The notes under the pieces: model-generated
The model's database searches: none
Told to the model about the DNA's origin: nothing
What the model saw: the letters and a program-made list of their open reading frames with translations, nothing else
Part shown: positions 1-9,060 of the stretch, piece by piece
How the letters are laid out: each line of letters opens with the position of its first letter
Position numbering within the stretch: position 1 is the stretch's first letter
From: Pseudarthrobacter equi
GTDB lineage: Bacteria; Actinomycetota; Actinomycetes; Actinomycetales; Micrococcaceae
DNA length: 64,000 bases
Reading direction: 5' to 3'
Assembly (NCBI RefSeq): GCF_900105535.1
Contig: NZ_LT629779.1
Location: forward strand, 2,294,001-2,358,000
Made by a program: the position numbers and the translations under genes

Positions 1-993
1 ATCCTCAAAAGCCAAGGCGACATGGCGATGGAAACCCTGCCCCTCCCGCAGCTCGACGCCGACCAGGTCCTGGTGCAGGTTGCCGCCGTCGGCGTGTGCG
101 GCAGCGATGTCCACTACTACGAGCACGGCCGGATCGGCCCGTATGTGGTGGACCACCCGCTCATCCTCGGCCATGAACTTTCCGGCCGGATCGCCGCCGT
201 CGGCAATTCCGTTGACCCCGCCCGCATCGGCCAGCGCGTCGCCGTCGAACCCCAACGCCCCTGCCGCACGTGCAAGCAGTGCAAGGCAGGCCGCTACAAC
301 CTCTGCCCGGACATCGAGTTCTACGCCACCCCGCCGATCGACGGCGCCTTCGCCGAATACGTCACCATCCAGTCCGACTTCGCCTACGACATCCCGGACA
401 GCGTCAGCGACGAGGCAGCCGCCCTTATCGAACCGCTCTCCGTGGGCCTCTGGGCCTGCGAACGTGCGGAGATCAAGCCCGGCAGTAGGGTCCTGATCAC
501 CGGCGCCGGCCCCATCGGCATTATCGCCGCCCAAGCCGCCCGGGCCTTCGGTGCCACCGAAATCTACATTTCGGACATTGCCGAAGACCGGCTCGCGTTC
601 GCCTTGGAACACGGCGCCACGCACGCCATCAACGCGAAGACCGACAGCGTCGAAGGGCTCGACGTCGACGCGTTCATTGACGCGTCCGGCGCACCGCAGG
701 CGGTCCGTTCCGGGATCAAGGCAGTGGCCCCGGCCGGACGGGTGATCCTGGTGGGGCTGGGTGCCGACGACGTCGAGCTGCCCGTCTCATTCATCCAGAA
801 CCGGGAGATCTGGCTCTCCGGTGTGTTCCGCTACACCAACACCTGGCCCCTGGCCATCCAGCTGATCGCCGACGGAAAAGTTGACCTGGACATCCTGGTC
901 ACGGGTAGGTTCACGCTCTCCGAATCCGAGGAGGCACTCAGAGCAGGCAAGCAGCCCGGCCAGCTCAAAGCCGTGGTCTACCCGGGCCGTTAG
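1..993 (+). CDS. Zinc-dependent polyol/alcohol dehydrogenase (5' end outside window)
   Basis: The frame is open from the first base, so the true start lies upstream; the first internal ATG (22) is not at the expected N-terminus. The product is a medium-chain NAD(P)-dependent dehydrogenase of the sorbitol/xylitol/L-iditol type. A catalytic zinc Cys-Gly-Ser-Asp motif lies near base 97, a Gly-His-Glu motif near base 169, four structural-zinc cysteines at about bases 265-306, and a Gly-Ala-Gly-Pro-Ile-Gly cofactor loop near base 500. It should oxidise a sugar alcohol to a ketose in the cytoplasm. The exact polyol cannot be told from sequence. Confidence 0.88.
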   Translation: MLKSQGDMAMETLPLPQLDADQVLVQVAAVGVCGSDVHYYEHGRIGPYVVDHPLILGHELSGRIAAVGNSVDPARIGQRVAVEPQRPCRTCKQCKAGRYNLCPDIEFYATPPIDGAFAEYVTIQSDFAYDIPDSVSDEAAALIEPLSVGLWACERAEIKPGSRVLITGAGPIGIIAAQAARAFGATEIYISDIAEDRLAFALEHGATHAINAKTDSVEGLDVDAFIDASGAPQAVRSGIKAVAPAGRVILVGLGADDVELPVSFIQNREIWLSGVFRYTNTWPLAIQLIADGKVDLDILVTGRFTLSESEEALRAGKQPGQLKAVVYPGR

Positions 994-1066
994 CGCATCT
1001 CCTGATGCCACTTTGGAATATGACAAGGCGGCGGGCGAAGGCACCCAGAACGGTTCGGATCAACCT

Positions 1067-1117
1067 TGTTCGAGCATGTTCGAGTGCATTGTGACCCCCG
1101 CTTCAGGCTCATAGTCT
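1067..1117 (+). promoter_or_regulatory. Predicted promoter and repeat upstream of the secreted glycosidase
   Basis: A TTGTGA box (1089-1094) is followed after 17 bp by TAGTCT (1112-1117), a plausible sigma-A promoter 68 bp before the GH30 start. Just upstream, TGTTCGAG occurs twice with a 10-bp period (1067-1074, 1077-1084), and bases 1070-1083 form a near-palindrome. This looks like an operator, perhaps for a LacI-type sugar repressor. That regulator class is a guess. Confidence 0.45.
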
Positions 1118-1184
1118 CGGGGTGCCCGGCCTTGCTGAATCGCCCGGCACACAGCACCCGACACCCCGACGATGAGGTCCCTCC

Positions 1185-4100
1185 ATGGCGTTATCAGCAC
1201 ACAGAATCCGAAGGCCGGTAGCCGCCCTGGCAGCAGCCGTGACCGCAGCTGCCGGCTTGGCACTCCTGCCGGCAGTCCCTGCAGCAAAGGCAACAGACTC
1301 AACTGCCGTCACCATTACACCTAACCCGGCCAGCCGCGGTGAAGCTTTTGAAGGCTGGGGCACCAGCCTTGTCTGGTTCGCGAATGCGACTGCGGGGTAC
1401 TCACCGGAGCTGCGCGAAGCGCTGTACCAGAAGGTCTTCGGTGAGGACGGCCTGAACCTCAATATTGCCCGCTACAACGTGGGCGGCGGCAATGCCTCGG
1501 ACGTCAAGGGCTACCTCAACGATGGCAGCGCAGTGGAGGGCTGGTGGAAACCGGTCACTGAAGCTTCACCCGGCCAGCCGGCGTCGAACCTGTACAACCC
1601 GGACGGAAGTGTCGATAAGACCCAAGCCAACAAACTCGCTTTCCTCAAGGCCTGGAACCCGGACGATCCCGCGTCCTACAACCCCGACGCCGATCAAAAC
1701 CAGCGCTGGTGGGTGGAGCGCTTGGCCCAGGACCAGCAGATCACGCACTGGGAAGCGTTCAGCAACTCGCCGCCGTGGTTCATGACCAGGAGCGGCTACG
1801 TGTCCGGTCAGGTCAACACGGCCAAGGGCGAGAATCTGCTGCCCGAAGCGGAAGGCAAGTTCGCCGCCTACATGCGCCACGCCGTCGAACTTCTTGAAAA
1901 AGACAGCGGGATCACAGTGGACACCATCGATCCTTTTAACGAGCCCAACTCCGGCTACTGGGGCACGGACATCAACGCCGCCACCGGAAAGCCACCCACC
2001 ACCTACACGCAGAAGCAGGAGGGTGCGCTGATCTACCCGGCGGCCCAGGACCGCGTGACCAAACTGCTCGCAGCCGAGCTGGCGAAGGGGAACACGGACG
2101 CCGTCATCTCCGCGATGGACGAGACCGACCCCACTAAGTTCATGACCAACTGGAACGGCTACAGCCAGGAAGCCAAAGACGCCGTGGCACAGCTCAACGT
2201 CCACACGTATGGCACCAACGACCGTCGCCGGGTCCGCGACCTGGCCGCCTCCACGGACAAGCCCCTGTGGATGAGTGAAGTCGGCGGTTTCTGGACCGGC
2301 AATCCTGCCTTGGGCGACTCAACCAGCGGCTGGGACCGCTCCAACATCACCAACGGCCTGGGCATCGCCAGCCGCATGGTCAACGATCTTCGCGAACTCG
2401 ATCCCAACGCCTGGGTGTTCTGGCAGCCCGTGGAGGACACGTACAAACAGGAGAAGGCAGACAAGGGCTGGGGCTCCATCTACGTCGACTTCGACTGCAA
2501 CTACGCCGGCCGCGAGGGCTACTCGAACCGCCGGATCAACGACGGCGACACCCCGGACGCCGCCAAGTGCAAGGTGCTGACCAACCAGAAGTACAACACC
2601 ACCCGGAACTTCACGCACTACATTCGACCGGGCGATTTCCTCATCCAGAACAACGATCCCAAAACTGCCAGCGCCCTTCGAGCCGACGGCAACGGCGCCA
2701 CTCTGGTCCACTTCAATGACACCCCGACGCCGGAAAAGGTCACCATAGACCTCAGCCGCTTCGGCAGCATCGCGCCCGGTGCCACGGTCACGCCCGTGGT
2801 CACCACCAAGTCGCCCCTGGACGACATCGAAAAGAACGCCTTGGTCAAGGGCGCCCCGGTGGCCGTGAATGCCGGGACGAAGTCTGCGACGCTTGAGGTT
2901 CCTGCCGCGTCTGTGGTGACGTTCGTCGTCGACGGCGTCAGTGGAGTTTCGGACGACGCCGCACCAGTGCAGGACGGCCACAGCTACCACCTCAGCGGCG
3001 AAGCGAGCGGCAGGTACCTGACTGCGGGTTCCGGCACCGGCGCATCGATCCAGGATCTGGGCACGGACGCCGCGGGTGTTGCTCCGCAGATCTGGACCTT
3101 CAAGGCAGTGAACTCCGGCGATGAGTTCGCCAACGACCGCCGCTGGGTTGTCACCGGCGAGGATGGGCGGGTTCTGAGCGGCAACGGCGGCGTAGTGAAC
3201 GGCAGCCAGAGCGGGGCGGCTTCGCTTGCTTCCCTGACGCTGGATCAGGCCAAGGCCACTCCTTCGGCACAGTGGATACTGACTACGGAAAACGGCAAGC
3301 AGTGGACCCTGGTGAATGCCGCGGCTGCCATTGCCCTCCAGGTTTCGGGCAACCAGACAGCAGCTGGGACATCAGTTGCCCTGGCTTCCTCAACCGGCAC
3401 CACGGCAACTGCTTTGGCCAGCCCCCATCAAGCATGGGCGTTCACTGACATCGCCGATCTGAAACTGCTGGGTGTCTCGCCGGTTGAAATGAGCACGCCA
3501 GTGGGGACAGCTCCCATTCTCCCCACCACCGTTACTCCCGTTTATGAGGCCGGCCCCGGCAAGCCACTGGCCGTGACGTGGGCGCCGGTTGACCCCGCCT
3601 CGTGGCAGAAAGCCGGCAAAGTGACGGTTTACGGTTCCGGTGTGGACCCGTACGGCCAGACGTTCGATGCTGTCCTTACCATCACCGTAGGTGCTTATAT
3701 TGCTACCGATCCCGTTTCGGTGACTGTTGGTGTTGGTTCATCCGGGGCATCGGTGCAGGCTGCGGCCCCTGTTGCTGTGCCTGGCCAGATCGCAGACGGC
3801 CCAGCCCGGAACCCGCTGTCCGTCAGCTGGGATTGGTCTTCCCTGGCCGAGTCCTCGCTGCAGGCCACGGGAAGCGTGACAGTTTCCGGAACCGCCAACG
3901 GACTCCCGGCAAAGCTGACCGTCATTGTGGTGGACCACATTCCTGTGGCCAACATCTGCAAGGACGACCCCGCTACAACAGCCACAGCGTCTTATACCGA
4001 AGGCTCGTACACCGCCAAGAACACCTGCGACGCCAACGCCTCCACACGCTGGTCCAACTGGGTGAGCGGCGGCCGTGCAGGTGACTCGTTGAGCTACGGC

Positions 4101-4700
4101 TTCGGCCGCGATTACACCGTCTCATCGGTGACCGTTACGTCTGCAGAGAAGGCTGCAGCAAGCCTCAAGGTCCAATACCAGGATGCAGCCGGCGCATGGG
4201 AGGACACATCGGCAGGGACGGTGGCTGGCCTCTCGATCACCTCGCCCACCACGGTCTCCTTCGATCCGGTGACCACGCGCGGCGTCAGGGTTTCCTTCGT
4301 GACCACGGCCTCGTACACCAAGGTGGCTGACGTGGCCATCGCCGGAACACGTTTGGCTGACGCCGGGCTCGCCGACCTCGGCAGGCTCCTCGTCAACCAG
4401 TCACCGGTGGTGGGCTTCACTCCCGGAACCAGCGACTACCGGGCGCTGACCGCGACGGCGGCTCCCGCCGTCGTCGGCTACCCGTTGGACACGAACGCAA
4501 AGGTGACGGTTCGGCAGGCAACGGCGGAAAGCCCGACGGCGGTAGTCACCGTGACTGCCCCGGACGGAACCATAAAGGAGTACCGGGTGGCGGTGTCCAC
4601 CGGCAAAGACGCGTGCAAGAACGATGGCTGGAAGACGAGCCCTTCGCCCGTCTACAAGAACCAGGGGCAGTGCGTGAGCAGCTTCGCCGCCGGTTTGTAG
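1185..4700 (+). CDS. Secreted multidomain GH30-type glycoside hydrolase
   Basis: 1171 residues. The first 36 residues form a signal peptide (Arg-rich start, hydrophobic core, Ala-Lys-Ala end), so the enzyme is exported. The catalytic domain (about 45-580) has the clan GH-A pair: acid/base Glu253 in Asn-Glu-Pro-Asn and nucleophile Glu365 in Met-Ser-Glu-Val-Gly-Gly, as in GH30 endo-beta-1,6-galactanase-like enzymes. It is followed by a ricin-type beta-trefoil (about 590-755), two bacterial Ig-like segments (about 755-920), an F5/8-type-C carbohydrate-binding domain (about 925-1055) and a cadherin-like sandwich (about 1060-1150). It probably cuts a plant or microbial galactan-type polysaccharide. 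The domain family is firm and the substrate inferred. A degraded copy of its C-terminus lies at 7876-8037. Confidence 0.85.
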   Translation: MALSAHRIRRPVAALAAAVTAAAGLALLPAVPAAKATDSTAVTITPNPASRGEAFEGWGTSLVWFANATAGYSPELREALYQKVFGEDGLNLNIARYNVGGGNASDVKGYLNDGSAVEGWWKPVTEASPGQPASNLYNPDGSVDKTQANKLAFLKAWNPDDPASYNPDADQNQRWWVERLAQDQQITHWEAFSNSPPWFMTRSGYVSGQVNTAKGENLLPEAEGKFAAYMRHAVELLEKDSGITVDTIDPFNEPNSGYWGTDINAATGKPPTTYTQKQEGALIYPAAQDRVTKLLAAELAKGNTDAVISAMDETDPTKFMTNWNGYSQEAKDAVAQLNVHTYGTNDRRRVRDLAASTDKPLWMSEVGGFWTGNPALGDSTSGWDRSNITNGLGIASRMVNDLRELDPNAWVFWQPVEDTYKQEKADKGWGSIYVDFDCNYAGREGYSNRRINDGDTPDAAKCKVLTNQKYNTTRNFTHYIRPGDFLIQNNDPKTASALRADGNGATLVHFNDTPTPEKVTIDLSRFGSIAPGATVTPVVTTKSPLDDIEKNALVKGAPVAVNAGTKSATLEVPAASVVTFVVDGVSGVSDDAAPVQDGHSYHLSGEASGRYLTAGSGTGASIQDLGTDAAGVAPQIWTFKAVNSGDEFANDRRWVVTGEDGRVLSGNGGVVNGSQSGAASLASLTLDQAKATPSAQWILTTENGKQWTLVNAAAAIALQVSGNQTAAGTSVALASSTGTTATALASPHQAWAFTDIADLKLLGVSPVEMSTPVGTAPILPTTVTPVYEAGPGKPLAVTWAPVDPASWQKAGKVTVYGSGVDPYGQTFDAVLTITVGAYIATDPVSVTVGVGSSGASVQAAAPVAVPGQIADGPARNPLSVSWDWSSLAESSLQATGSVTVSGTANGLPAKLTVIVVDHIPVANICKDDPATTATASYTEGSYTAKNTCDANASTRWSNWVSGGRAGDSLSYGFGRDYTVSSVTVTSAEKAAASLKVQYQDAAGAWEDTSAGTVAGLSITSPTTVSFDPVTTRGVRVSFVTTASYTKVADVAIAGTRLADAGLADLGRLLVNQSPVVGFTPGTSDYRALTATAAPAVVGYPLDTNAKVTVRQATAESPTAVVTVTAPDGTIKEYRVAVSTGKDACKNDGWKTSPSPVYKNQGQCVSSFAAGL

Positions 4701-4711
4701 GACTCCGGACG

Positions 4712-4752
4712 CTACGAGGCCCCTTCGACAGAGTCGCGAGGGGGCCTCGTAG
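4712..4752 (+). terminator. Hairpin terminator after the GH30 gene
   Basis: A perfect 12-bp inverted repeat (4712-4723 against 4741-4752, loop 17) starts 11 bp after the GH30 stop. There is no long T-run, so it may act with Rho or mainly stabilise the transcript end. Confidence 0.6.
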
Positions 4753-4902
4753 TATCTATAGACGGTAAAGCCACCGTTGCTCACCGTTGCGAGGAGGGGT
4801 CGGTACTCCGTCCCCCTCCCAAAGACAACAGTGTCCCCCCTCAATTCTGATTCTGGCTTGCACCTGGGGTGCACTTCAACCGAGGAGTGGTGGCGTCGTC
4901 TG

Positions 4903-5395
4903 TCACGCTTGGAAGGGAAAGACGAGCAGAGACCCGGTGGCAGTCGCGACCAGCTTTCCGTTGGCGTCGATGACAGTTCCGTCGGCGAAGGCTACGCGGG
5001 TTCCTGCCTTGGACACGGTGCCTACACACGTCAACGGGCCGCTGTCGGCCCGCACGGATCGTAGGTAGTTCACCTTTATCTCGATGGAGGTATACCCAAG
5101 CCCCTTTGGCAGCGTTGTCTGAACGGCGCACCCCAAGGCCGAATCGAGGAGCGTGCACACCAGCCCTCCGTGAACAGTGCCGATCGGATTGTAGTGGGAT
5201 TCATCCGGATCGCAGGTGAAGGTGGCTGTTCCCTGCGCAGCATGGACCAACGTCATATTCAGTAGTTGGCCCATGGGCGGGGGGCAACTTTTTGCCCATC
5301 ATCGAGTGCATGTATTCCAAGCCACTCATGCCCGGCATCGCTGCCACGCCAGGTGCGGGATCGTCCCATGAGATTAGCTTTTGGCGCTCTTTCAC
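4903..5395 (-). pseudogene. PaaI-type hotdog thioesterase, frameshifted
   Basis: The downstream frame (5274-4903) carries the hotdog-fold core with the HYNPIGTVHGG signature of PaaI-like acyl-CoA thioesterases, but its first residues correspond to the middle of the family. The missing N-terminus (about 40 residues, including SWDDPAPGVAAMPGMSG) lies just upstream in another frame. It begins at a GTG (5395) with an AAAGGAG ribosome site. The frames meet at a C/G homopolymer around 5276-5287; one added base would restore a single reading frame of about 163 codons. The GTG overlaps the stop of the upstream kinase remnant (GTGA), so the two were once coupled. A sequencing error in the homopolymer is the main alternative to true decay. 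Confidence 0.75.
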
Positions 5396-5766
5396 TGCTT
5401 CTCCTTTTGAGGTGCTATCCCGGGGCAAACGGCAACATCTTTCCCTGGTCGGGGGGGGGTGGCGCCTGACCGGGACATTGTGATCGCGGCTGCAGCGGCC
5501 GCTGTTCGTCCAATCTGTTCAAGGACTGAGGGTGCGCAGCCGTCGGTTCCGCGGGTGAGGAGTCCCAGTATGAGGGCGGACATGTAGGAGTCGCCGGCAC
5601 CTACAGTGTACGCAACCTTCGAGATCACTGCCGGAATGCTGACAGGCGCTGGGGCATCGAAGACTTGCGGGCTATGGGGACACCTGCCCTGTGTGTCCTC
5701 GGTTTGAGGGTCGCTGGCAGGCTTGATTCGGAGGAAACGCCGGCCCTGGTAACCCGGCGTGCGCCC
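5392..5766 (-). pseudogene. C-terminal remnant of a PfkB-family sugar kinase
   Basis: An open frame of about 125 codons without a good start codon ends at 5392. It holds the anion-hole/catalytic-base motif of ribokinase-like kinases (TVGAGDSYM, with GAGD) and the following helix, which is the last third of the family. An in-frame TAG (5767-5769) sits at its upstream edge, and the ATP- and sugar-binding N-terminal two thirds are absent. It was probably a carbohydrate kinase gene that lost its 5' half by deletion. Its stop overlaps the GTG of the thioesterase remnant. Confidence 0.7.
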
Positions 5767-5860
5767 CTAGGGTCGCCTCCAGGATCGCTGCCTGGTACCC
5801 CGTGGTGGCGGGTTAGCATTAGGTCTGCCCGGGCTCTCCGGGATGGGCGAGTAAGAGGGG

Positions 5861-6742
5861 GTGCCCGGGTTGCGCTTGCACCGCGCCACAACAGCCTGCT
5901 TAGCCGCCTTGGCCATGCTGACGCTGACGGCCTCATCGTGCGATGAGCGGCCGTTCACGCGCGAGGACGCCATGGCTGTTCCGCACTCTGTGATCCAGGT
6001 TGGCGAGTATCGCGATAAAGACTGGGAGTACGTCGACAGCAACGGAGTGACGCAGAAGCTCAACAGATGCGAGGACGAAAGCCCTTGGACCGTCGAATAC
6101 AGGTGCACGTCTCCTGATGGCGCTGTCGAGCTGACCTTCGATAACTCGAAATACGACAGGATGAAGGATGCCGTACTCCACATCGATGGCAAGGATGTGC
6201 CTCTCGACTGCATCAACGGCGGCTTTTGGACCGACGGGAAGATGTTCTGCATGCCGAACTCAGCGACTCCGGAGCCGACCAGGAACTTGATGCTTGGATC
6301 GGGCCCCTTCCGGGTCGCCTTGCTGCTTTCCCTCGAATTGCCCAATGGCAGCTTCAGCGGCGTGCTCGCCTGGCATTCCCTGATCCATCGGGCACCAGCG
6401 GCGCTGCCCATGGCTCCCACGGAGTTCCAACATGTTCTCTGGTCAGAAGGGCGCCTACTCGTGGGATCCGTTCAGGGAAAGGCCGGCGACGTGTTGGACA
6501 ATGCAGCGACCGAGGCGTACTAATGGTCCATCGACCAGACGCGTATCGTTAGCACGCCGGGACGCCTCCCCGAAAGAGCCAGGTCACGGCGGACCTCTAC
6601 GGACACGATTCCCGTCGCAGCCAAGGAAGCAACAGGGGCGACAGCATCCAATAACCCGGTGCCTCCAGTTCCACCGAAAGCCCAAGAATCGTGCAACACG
6701 CTTCGTTTTCCGCCCGCCGGCAACGCCAAATTTAACTGGTGA
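5861..6742 (+). pseudogene. Putative lipoprotein gene with an in-frame TAA at 6521-6523
   Basis: A GTG start follows a purine-rich GAGTAAGAGGGG stretch. The first 220 codons encode a signal sequence with a lipobox-like Thr-Ala-Ser-Ser-Cys, then a soluble domain with three further cysteines and no family I recognise. After the TAA the same frame stays open for 72 more codons and still looks coding: it begins WSIDQTRIV, then a Pro/Thr-rich tail, ending at TGA 6742. This suggests one gene of about 293 codons interrupted by a nonsense change. If the TAA is genuine and old, the functional product may simply be the 220-residue form. Confidence 0.5.
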
Positions 6743-6919
6743 TCCACGGTATCGCCGCCCTTTGCAACTGATCGGTGTCCCCGGGTTTTGTAGTCCACGC
6801 TGACGGTTGGGTCTCTATGCTGGCCTCCGCCATAATCTCGCTGTCAAAGCCCCAAAGGCTCTTTTCAAGCTGTCCTGGCGCGCCTAAGCTGCCCCCACGA
6901 TCATCCACAGGAGGCACCA

Positions 6920-7399
6920 ATGCGGACAGCAAAAGCACGGACGGAAACTGAGCAGGTTCGTCGTCTTCCGGAGAACCTCAAGTCTCAGCTCGCCAAGGGC
7001 GGGGAATGGGCCACCCCCGGGGTCCAGGCAGCCCTCCAGAGAGCGGTAGCCGGACTGGATACCGGAATCGAAACCGCCTCCCCGCGGCTTCAGGCGCTGT
7101 TGCGGCGGCTGGCAGATGAACTGGCCGGCAGCGTGGAGACCCTCACACCCAGGGTGCATGAACAACTCATGCGGGTCGGGCCACGAGCCGCTGCGCCGGT
7201 CCCGATCCAGACCAGGAAATCCCCGTCGCGGATCTGGTGGTTACTCACAGGAATCGCCTGCGCAGGAGCCGGGGCAGCGGTGTGGCAGTTCAGGAAGGCA
7301 TCCAAACCCGAACCATCACCATGGGTCAACACCGAGGAACTGAAAGCCAACCGCGCTGATACCAACGTCGACGCAGACCTGACTTCCGGCCGGATGTAG
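6920..7399 (+). CDS. Small single-pass membrane protein, conserved-type hypothetical
   Basis: 159 residues starting at an ATG behind AGGAGG (CACAGGAGGCACCA). Residues 1-90 are amphipathic and helical with repeated Leu/Val heptad-like spacing. A single transmembrane helix lies at about 107-125 (WWLLTGIACAGAGAAVW), followed by a short charged tail. No catalytic motif is seen and I do not recognise a characterised family. It stands alone between decayed genes. Confidence 0.7.
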   Translation: MRTAKARTETEQVRRLPENLKSQLAKGGEWATPGVQAALQRAVAGLDTGIETASPRLQALLRRLADELAGSVETLTPRVHEQLMRVGPRAAAPVPIQTRKSPSRIWWLLTGIACAGAGAAVWQFRKASKPEPSPWVNTEELKANRADTNVDADLTSGRM

Positions 7400-7487
7400 A
7401 AGCGTGTTCCGGGAGAACCGGCATTAGGATCCGGACGCCTTCACGGCGCCCAGCCAATCAGCACCAGTCCTACAGCTTCGTAGACTC

Positions 7488-7694
7488 ATGAGGGACCCCA
7501 AGGGTCCTGACGCCTTCATCTCCAGCTTGTCCAACGAGAAACTGGCGCAGATGCTGGATGCTCTTTACCGACGCCTTGATACTCCTGTGCCTGAACTGGG
7601 GACTGTTTATTGGTACGAAGCTTGCCTTGACCTGAGTCTGCGCGGGCACGGGCTGGACCGGACGCGATCGGATGAGGAGGCCTCCCACACATGA
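7488..7694 (+). CDS. Small hypothetical protein (68 aa)
   Basis: This short frame starts at ATG 7488 without a strong ribosome site and ends 3 bp before a hairpin terminator, which supports it being transcribed. The product is soluble, acidic and helical with no motif I recognise. It may itself be a fragment, because the neighbourhood is full of truncated genes. Confidence 0.4.
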   Translation: MRDPKGPDAFISSLSNEKLAQMLDALYRRLDTPVPELGTVYWYEACLDLSLRGHGLDRTRSDEEASHT

Positions 7695-7696
7695 AG

Positions 7697-7729
7697 CGCC
7701 CCCGGGAGGACAAGCCACTTCCGGGGGCG
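7697..7729. terminator. Bidirectional hairpin terminator
   Basis: A perfect 9-bp stem (7697-7705 against 7721-7729) lies between the 68-aa ORF on the plus strand and a minus-strand coding remnant ending at 7736, so it could serve both. Confidence 0.55.
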
Positions 7730-7735
7730 TTGAGT

Positions 7736-7866
7736 TCAATACTGTCCGGCTGCAGCCTTCTGCTGGTGAAGGATCACCTCCTGTTCCTCTTCGCTAATCG
7801 CCGGCCCGGACAGTTGTGCTCTTGCGCTGTCATCGTGCGACGGGGATCTTGAGCGCTTCGACGAGT
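7736..7866 (-). pseudogene. C-terminal remnant of an unidentified minus-strand gene
   Basis: A minus-strand frame without a start codon ends in AISEEEQEVILHQQKAAAG and a TGA at 7736. The acidic, glutamine-rich helix looks coding, and the frame stops against a shared terminator. Upstream it runs directly into the plus-strand GH30-like fragment at about 7870, where coding on this strand ends. I read it as the tail of a gene cut off by a rearrangement, but it is too short to name. Confidence 0.3.
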
Positions 7867-7875
7867 TCGGCGCAC

Positions 7876-8037
7876 GGGCTCGCCGACCTGGGCAGGCTCC
7901 TCGTCAATGAGGCATCAGTGGTGGGCTTTACCCCCGGAACCACCAGCTACCGGTCGCTGAACCCGACGGCGACTCCCGCCGTCGTCGGCTACCCCCTGGA
8001 CACCAACGACAAAGTGGAGTGCAGGCTGCTGTTGTAG
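7876..8037 (+). pseudogene. Fragment copied from the C-terminal domain of a GH30-type glycosidase
   Basis: About 47 codons beginning GLADLGRLLVN match residues about 1060-1107 of the GH30 enzyme encoded at 1185-4700, at both protein and DNA level (roughly 85 percent identical by eye over about 140 bases, starting near 4363). They come from its cadherin-like sandwich domain. The match ends abruptly, and the frame then runs into unrelated codons and a stop. This is what remains of a paralogous secreted enzyme or of a local duplication. Confidence 0.65.
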
Positions 8038-8055
8038 TGGTGAGCATGGCACCGG

Positions 8056-9000
8056 TCAGGCTGGCGGCCGGCTCACCATAGTCGGGGCAATCACGTCGAA
8101 ACCCAGATGCGCTTCGAGGACATTCCGGACCGAGTTCCATTCATGCGGGCCGTAGCGGTCGTTGTTGACGTGACGGAGCTCCGCTTCGCCGCTGAACATG
8201 CTGACGAAGTACTGCATGCCCTGCCACGCGGGGAAGGTCTCGTCTTGGTCCCTGGACAGACGCCGGCCGATCTTGCTCGCGGCCGCTAAGAGACCGGTGG
8301 TACCGGCCCACTGCAGGGAGAATGGCGTTCCGGTGAGCTCGCTCATGGTGCGGGCGATACTTCGCGCCGTAACCCGGTCGCCGGCTATCTCGACGACGCG
8401 GGGCGCGTCCTCGTCGAGGGCGACAAGAGCGACGGTGCGTGCGACGTCGTCCTTGGTGGTGAAGTCGAGAATCTGGTCCGGTGAGGACCAGAACAGGATC
8501 CGGCGACGCTCGAACAGGATCATGGGCGCCTGCCCGGTGAGCATGTCTGCGAACGCTCCGTTCAGCACTGACGTCACGCGGATGGGGGCAGCGTCGAGTT
8601 CAGCGGCCAACTCGCGACGCAGCTCGAAATTCCGGTTGCTGCCCGGGGTGATCCGGCGATAATCCGCAGAGTAATCCGATGGGATAAAACGTGCCACCCC
8701 TGCTTCGACGGCGGCCGCGAGGAGCGCCCGCTGCGCGTCGATGATCACCGGACGCGCACCGCTCACGGCCGAGATCACTGTTTCGACGCCCGACAGGGCT
8801 GAGACGAGGCCGGCTGGATCTGTGTAGGCGACCTCGTGTATCTCCACCCGGTCATTCCCGCCGTAGACGGCATGGGCTTTCCCGCTTCCAGGGCGTGTTA
8901 AGACCCGGACCAGGCTGTCGCCGAGCAGGAGTTCGCTGACGATGCGTTGGCCAAGGTCTCCGGTGGCTCCGGCGACGAGAACCGTGATGTTTTTGATGAT
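8056..9000 (-). CDS. NmrA/isoflavone-reductase-like NAD(P)-binding protein, start uncertain
   Basis: The frame encodes a complete atypical SDR of the NmrA type. A Rossmann motif GATGDLGQR stands near the N-terminus, followed by a domain with the family's FIPSDYSADYR segment and a C-terminal substrate domain. Such proteins act as NAD(P)H-dependent reductases or redox sensors. A start at GTG 8847 would delete the cofactor loop, so the gene must begin further up, near 9000. There the frame shows ATC-ATC behind GAGAAGAG rather than ATG, GTG or TTG. Either a rare ATC start is used or the start codon has mutated. Downstream of the start no frameshift is visible. Confidence 0.6.
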   Translation of the reverse strand: MIKNITVLVAGATGDLGQRIVSELLLGDSLVRVLTRPGSGKAHAVYGGNDRVEIHEVAYTDPAGLVSALSGVETVISAVSGARPVIIDAQRALLAAAVEAGVARFIPSDYSADYRRITPGSNRNFELRRELAAELDAAPIRVTSVLNGAFADMLTGQAPMILFERRRILFWSSPDQILDFTTKDDVARTVALVALDEDAPRVVEIAGDRVTARSIARTMSELTGTPFSLQWAGTTGLLAAASKIGRRLSRDQDETFPAWQGMQYFVSMFSGEAELRHVNNDRYGPHEWNSVRNVLEAHLGFDVIAPTMVSRPPA

Positions 9001-9060
9001 CTGCTCTTCTCGATAGCAATAGGCGGTGGGACGCGGGCGGGAGGGGCCGAAACCTCCAGG

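Noticed and set aside
1070..1083. Possible LexA/SOS box before the GH30 gene
   Set aside because: The half-sites are 2 bp apart rather than the 4 bp of the Gram-positive LexA box and one arm mismatches; a sugar-repressor type operator is more plausible.
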